From: Bacteroidales bacterium
GTDB lineage: Bacteria > Bacteroidota > Bacteroidia > Bacteroidales > M50B96
DNA length: 64,000 nucleotides
Assembly: GCA_021740905.1 (NCBI GenBank)
Contig: JAIOYV010000024.1
Span: forward strand, 1-64,000
Reading direction: 5' to 3'
Shown in pieces: positions 62,432 through 64,000 of the stretch. The position numbers were made by a program, and so were the translations under genes. The notes under the pieces are model-generated. The model searched no databases and was not told where the DNA came from. It saw only the letters and a list, made by a program, of their open reading frames with translations. The stretch's first letter is position 1; each line of letters begins with the position of its first letter.

Positions 62432-62439
62432 TATTTTTG
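62432..62439 (+). promoter_or_regulatory. Promoter box (TATTTTTG) of the lipoprotein at 62471
   Basis: A TAnnTTTG match with TTG 16 bases upstream (62413-62415). It would give the lipoprotein gene its own transcript rather than leave it dependent on the oxidoreductase gene. Confidence 0.5.
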
Positions 62440-62470
62440 CACCGATTTAGTAAGAATAACAACATATTGC

Positions 62471-63352
62471 ATGGCAATTAGCAAGCATAAAATTTTCACT
62501 TCGACCAGGTTGAAACAAATCACTTTCACACTACTCCTGTTATCATTGTTCAATTCCTCGTGCGACTACATTAATCCTGATGAAGGCATCCCCGCTTTCA
62601 TAGCAGTCGATACTGTAAAGTTGAGTACAATCTCCTATTCGCAGGGGCCTAATAATCACAATATTTCGGATGTTTGGGTTTCGGTAAATGGAGATTTTTT
62701 AGGGGTTTTTGAATTGCCCGCAGAATTTCCTGTCTTGCAGGAGGGCAGTGCCGAAATATATATTAGGGCAGGCATAAAAAAAAATGGTATCGCGGCTAGT
62801 CGGGTAAGATATCCATTCTACGATAATATACGGATCGATACGGTTTTAAGCCCGGCACAAACTCTCACTTTTTCGCCTACCTTCGAATACATGCCTGAAA
62901 CTATTTTCGATTGGTTCGAGAATTTTGAAGACCCTGGCATTAGCCTCGATACAACGTATATCAGCGATGTGGGTATCAACGACAGCACAACAAATGGTTC
63001 AACAGTGGCATCCATTATCCTGAAAGGCGATAAGGATGATTTTCAAGCTGTCAGTATCAACCAATTTACTTTCCCTGAACCCAGTGCAGCCCTCTATCTT
63101 GAGATGGATTATAAATGCAACCAGCAATTTATATTTGGACTTATTATCCGTTCGCCAGGTAATACAGACATGGCACCAGTTATGATGATCAATCCCATCG
63201 ACAAGTGGAACAAGATATATATAGACCTGACTTATATCTCAACAACCAATTATACATCCGATAATTATTCAGTTTATTTTGCTGCTACAAAATCGGATAC
63301 TCTAAGTAGGGCTGAAATCCTGATTGACAATATTAAATTGGTACATTTCTAA
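62471..63352 (+). CDS. Lipoprotein of unknown function in a polysaccharide locus
   Basis: 293 residues with a lipobox NSSC (near residue 31) after a hydrophobic segment (ITFTLLLLSLFN). The mature part is beta-rich, with YEF/IDTV-type strands (AVDTVKLSTISYSQGPNNH, VWVSVNGDFLGVFELP) and a C-terminal jelly-roll-like section (LYLEMDYKCNQQFIFGLII, DNIKLVHF). No family is recognised. The next gene follows 66 bases later on the same strand. Confidence 0.72.
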   Translation: MAISKHKIFTSTRLKQITFTLLLLSLFNSSCDYINPDEGIPAFIAVDTVKLSTISYSQGPNNHNISDVWVSVNGDFLGVFELPAEFPVLQEGSAEIYIRAGIKKNGIAASRVRYPFYDNIRIDTVLSPAQTLTFSPTFEYMPETIFDWFENFEDPGISLDTTYISDVGINDSTTNGSTVASIILKGDKDDFQAVSINQFTFPEPSAALYLEMDYKCNQQFIFGLIIRSPGNTDMAPVMMINPIDKWNKIYIDLTYISTTNYTSDNYSVYFAATKSDTLSRAEILIDNIKLVHF

Positions 63353-63418
63353 ATGAAACCCTCGTCATTATGGAAAGTGTTTGTCTAATTTTATTAAAAC
63401 TATCTAAAGTTTAATCTG

Positions 63419-64000
63419 GTGAATAAGAAATTACATACAGCCAAATACCTGGTAGCCGATTTATTATCGGCGGCCACGGCATGGACCCTGTTTTTTATTT
63501 TCAGGAAACTGTTTGTCGAGCCACAACGCTTTGGTTATAAGATACCTGTTGAATTCAATCCCAGTTTTTACAAGGCACTGGTCCTGATCCCAATTTTCTG
63601 GGTAGTCTTTTATTACATCACCGGCTACTACAAAAATATCTATCGCAAGTCGAGGCTAAAGGAATTGGGTTCTACACTTGTCGTAACCATTATTGGGGGT
63701 GTCCTTATTTTCTTTTTGTTGATTTTGGACGATTGGATTGTCAGCTACAGAAACTACTATGTCTCATTTGGTGTGTTGGTTGGCCTGCATTTCTTCCTTA
63801 CCTATATTCCCCGATTAATAATTACAACCCGAACTACCCATAAAATCCACAATCGGCTTATTGGCTTTAATACCATCATGCTTGGGAGCAACCGAAAAGC
63901 AGTGGCTATTTACAAGGAGATGACCGAAAAAGAGAAATCGGCGGGCAACAAGTTTGTGGGTTTTATCCCAGTCAATTTCAAGGGGGCGTACCTACTTGAC
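63419..64000 (+). CDS. Polyprenyl glycosylphosphotransferase, N-terminal part (truncated by window end)
   Basis: 194 codons from a GTG at 63419 to the window edge. It has four or five membrane helices (YLVADLLSAATAWTLFFIF, ALVLIPIFWVVFYYITGYY, STLVVTIIGGVLIFFLLIL, VSFGVLVGLHFFLTYI) followed by the start of a Rossmann-like domain (NTIMLGSNRKAVAIYKEM). This is the N-terminal layout of exopolysaccharide glycosylphosphotransferases (WbaP/WcaJ type); the catalytic sugar-transferase domain would lie beyond the window. A shorter catalytic-only relative is at 39669. Confidence 0.85.
   Translation, partial: MNKKLHTAKYLVADLLSAATAWTLFFIFRKLFVEPQRFGYKIPVEFNPSFYKALVLIPIFWVVFYYITGYYKNIYRKSRLKELGSTLVVTIIGGVLIFFLLILDDWIVSYRNYYVSFGVLVGLHFFLTYIPRLIITTRTTHKIHNRLIGFNTIMLGSNRKAVAIYKEMTEKEKSAGNKFVGFIPVNFKGAYLLD

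Overview
The window comes from a chromosome of a Bacteroidota bacterium, probably class Bacteroidia. The evidence is a complete gldKLMN type IX secretion (T9SS)/gliding core with a PorP/SprF gene in front, a distant gldH, two cargo proteins with T9SS sorting domains (one type A, one type B), a topA without zinc fingers, and many promoters of the TAnnTTTG type peculiar to this phylum. Closer placement (Marinilabiliales/Bacteroidales-like) is only a guess. No rRNA, tRNA, CRISPR array, intact insertion sequence or phage was seen.

Layout. 1-10.4 kb: topA, an arginase-fold protein that has lost metal ligands, then porP/sprF-gldK-gldL-gldM-gldN, closed by a 20-bp perfect-stem bidirectional terminator shared with the convergent manC. 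12-19.9 kb: mlaE-mlaF lipid transporter, small proteins, a cold-shock protein, a cytosolic globin, and an acyl-CoA dehydrogenase-etfB-etfA group interrupted by a palindromic repeat. 19.9-25.3 kb: a toxin-antitoxin pair in which both genes carry a nonsense codon, a lipoprotein, a T9SS cargo protein, and a DUF4242-degenerate cyclase-AraC regulator next to an exported truncated haemoglobin. 25.5-33 kb: galactose utilisation (galK, a vSGLT-like Na+/galactose symporter, galM). Between the symporter and galM lies an AT-rich block of accessory genes (GxxExxY, Bro-N, MORN/TonB) with palindromes that look like cassette recombination sites.

33-47 kb: a membrane protein with a saccharopine-dehydrogenase-like enzyme, a PlsC-type acyltransferase, TfoX-N, a TPR adenylate cyclase, a sugar transferase, a type B T9SS cargo protein, a deacetylase-GNAT pair, an FtsE-like ATPase and a MalY/PatB aminotransferase. 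47-64 kb: a large TPR-GAF-PAS-PAS histidine kinase, a secreted glycosidase-like/CBM9 pair, recG, a sugar nucleotidyltransferase, purB with a DUF5723 outer-membrane protein, gldH, and the start of a polysaccharide locus (Gfo/Idh/MocA oxidoreductase, lipoprotein, polyprenyl glycosylphosphotransferase cut by the window end).

The most unusual material is between the genes. At least two families of degenerate short-unit repeats (GTCATT-based, and CTCCA/GGAGT-based) fill gaps, often as facing arms. Two GTCATT elements 20 kb apart share a related central core, so they look like copies of one defined element. Smaller palindrome families sit in other gaps. Genes with promoters close to the start codon allowed several starts to be corrected (galK, galM, the Gfo/Idh protein, the cold-shock protein, the 52.7-kb TPR protein).
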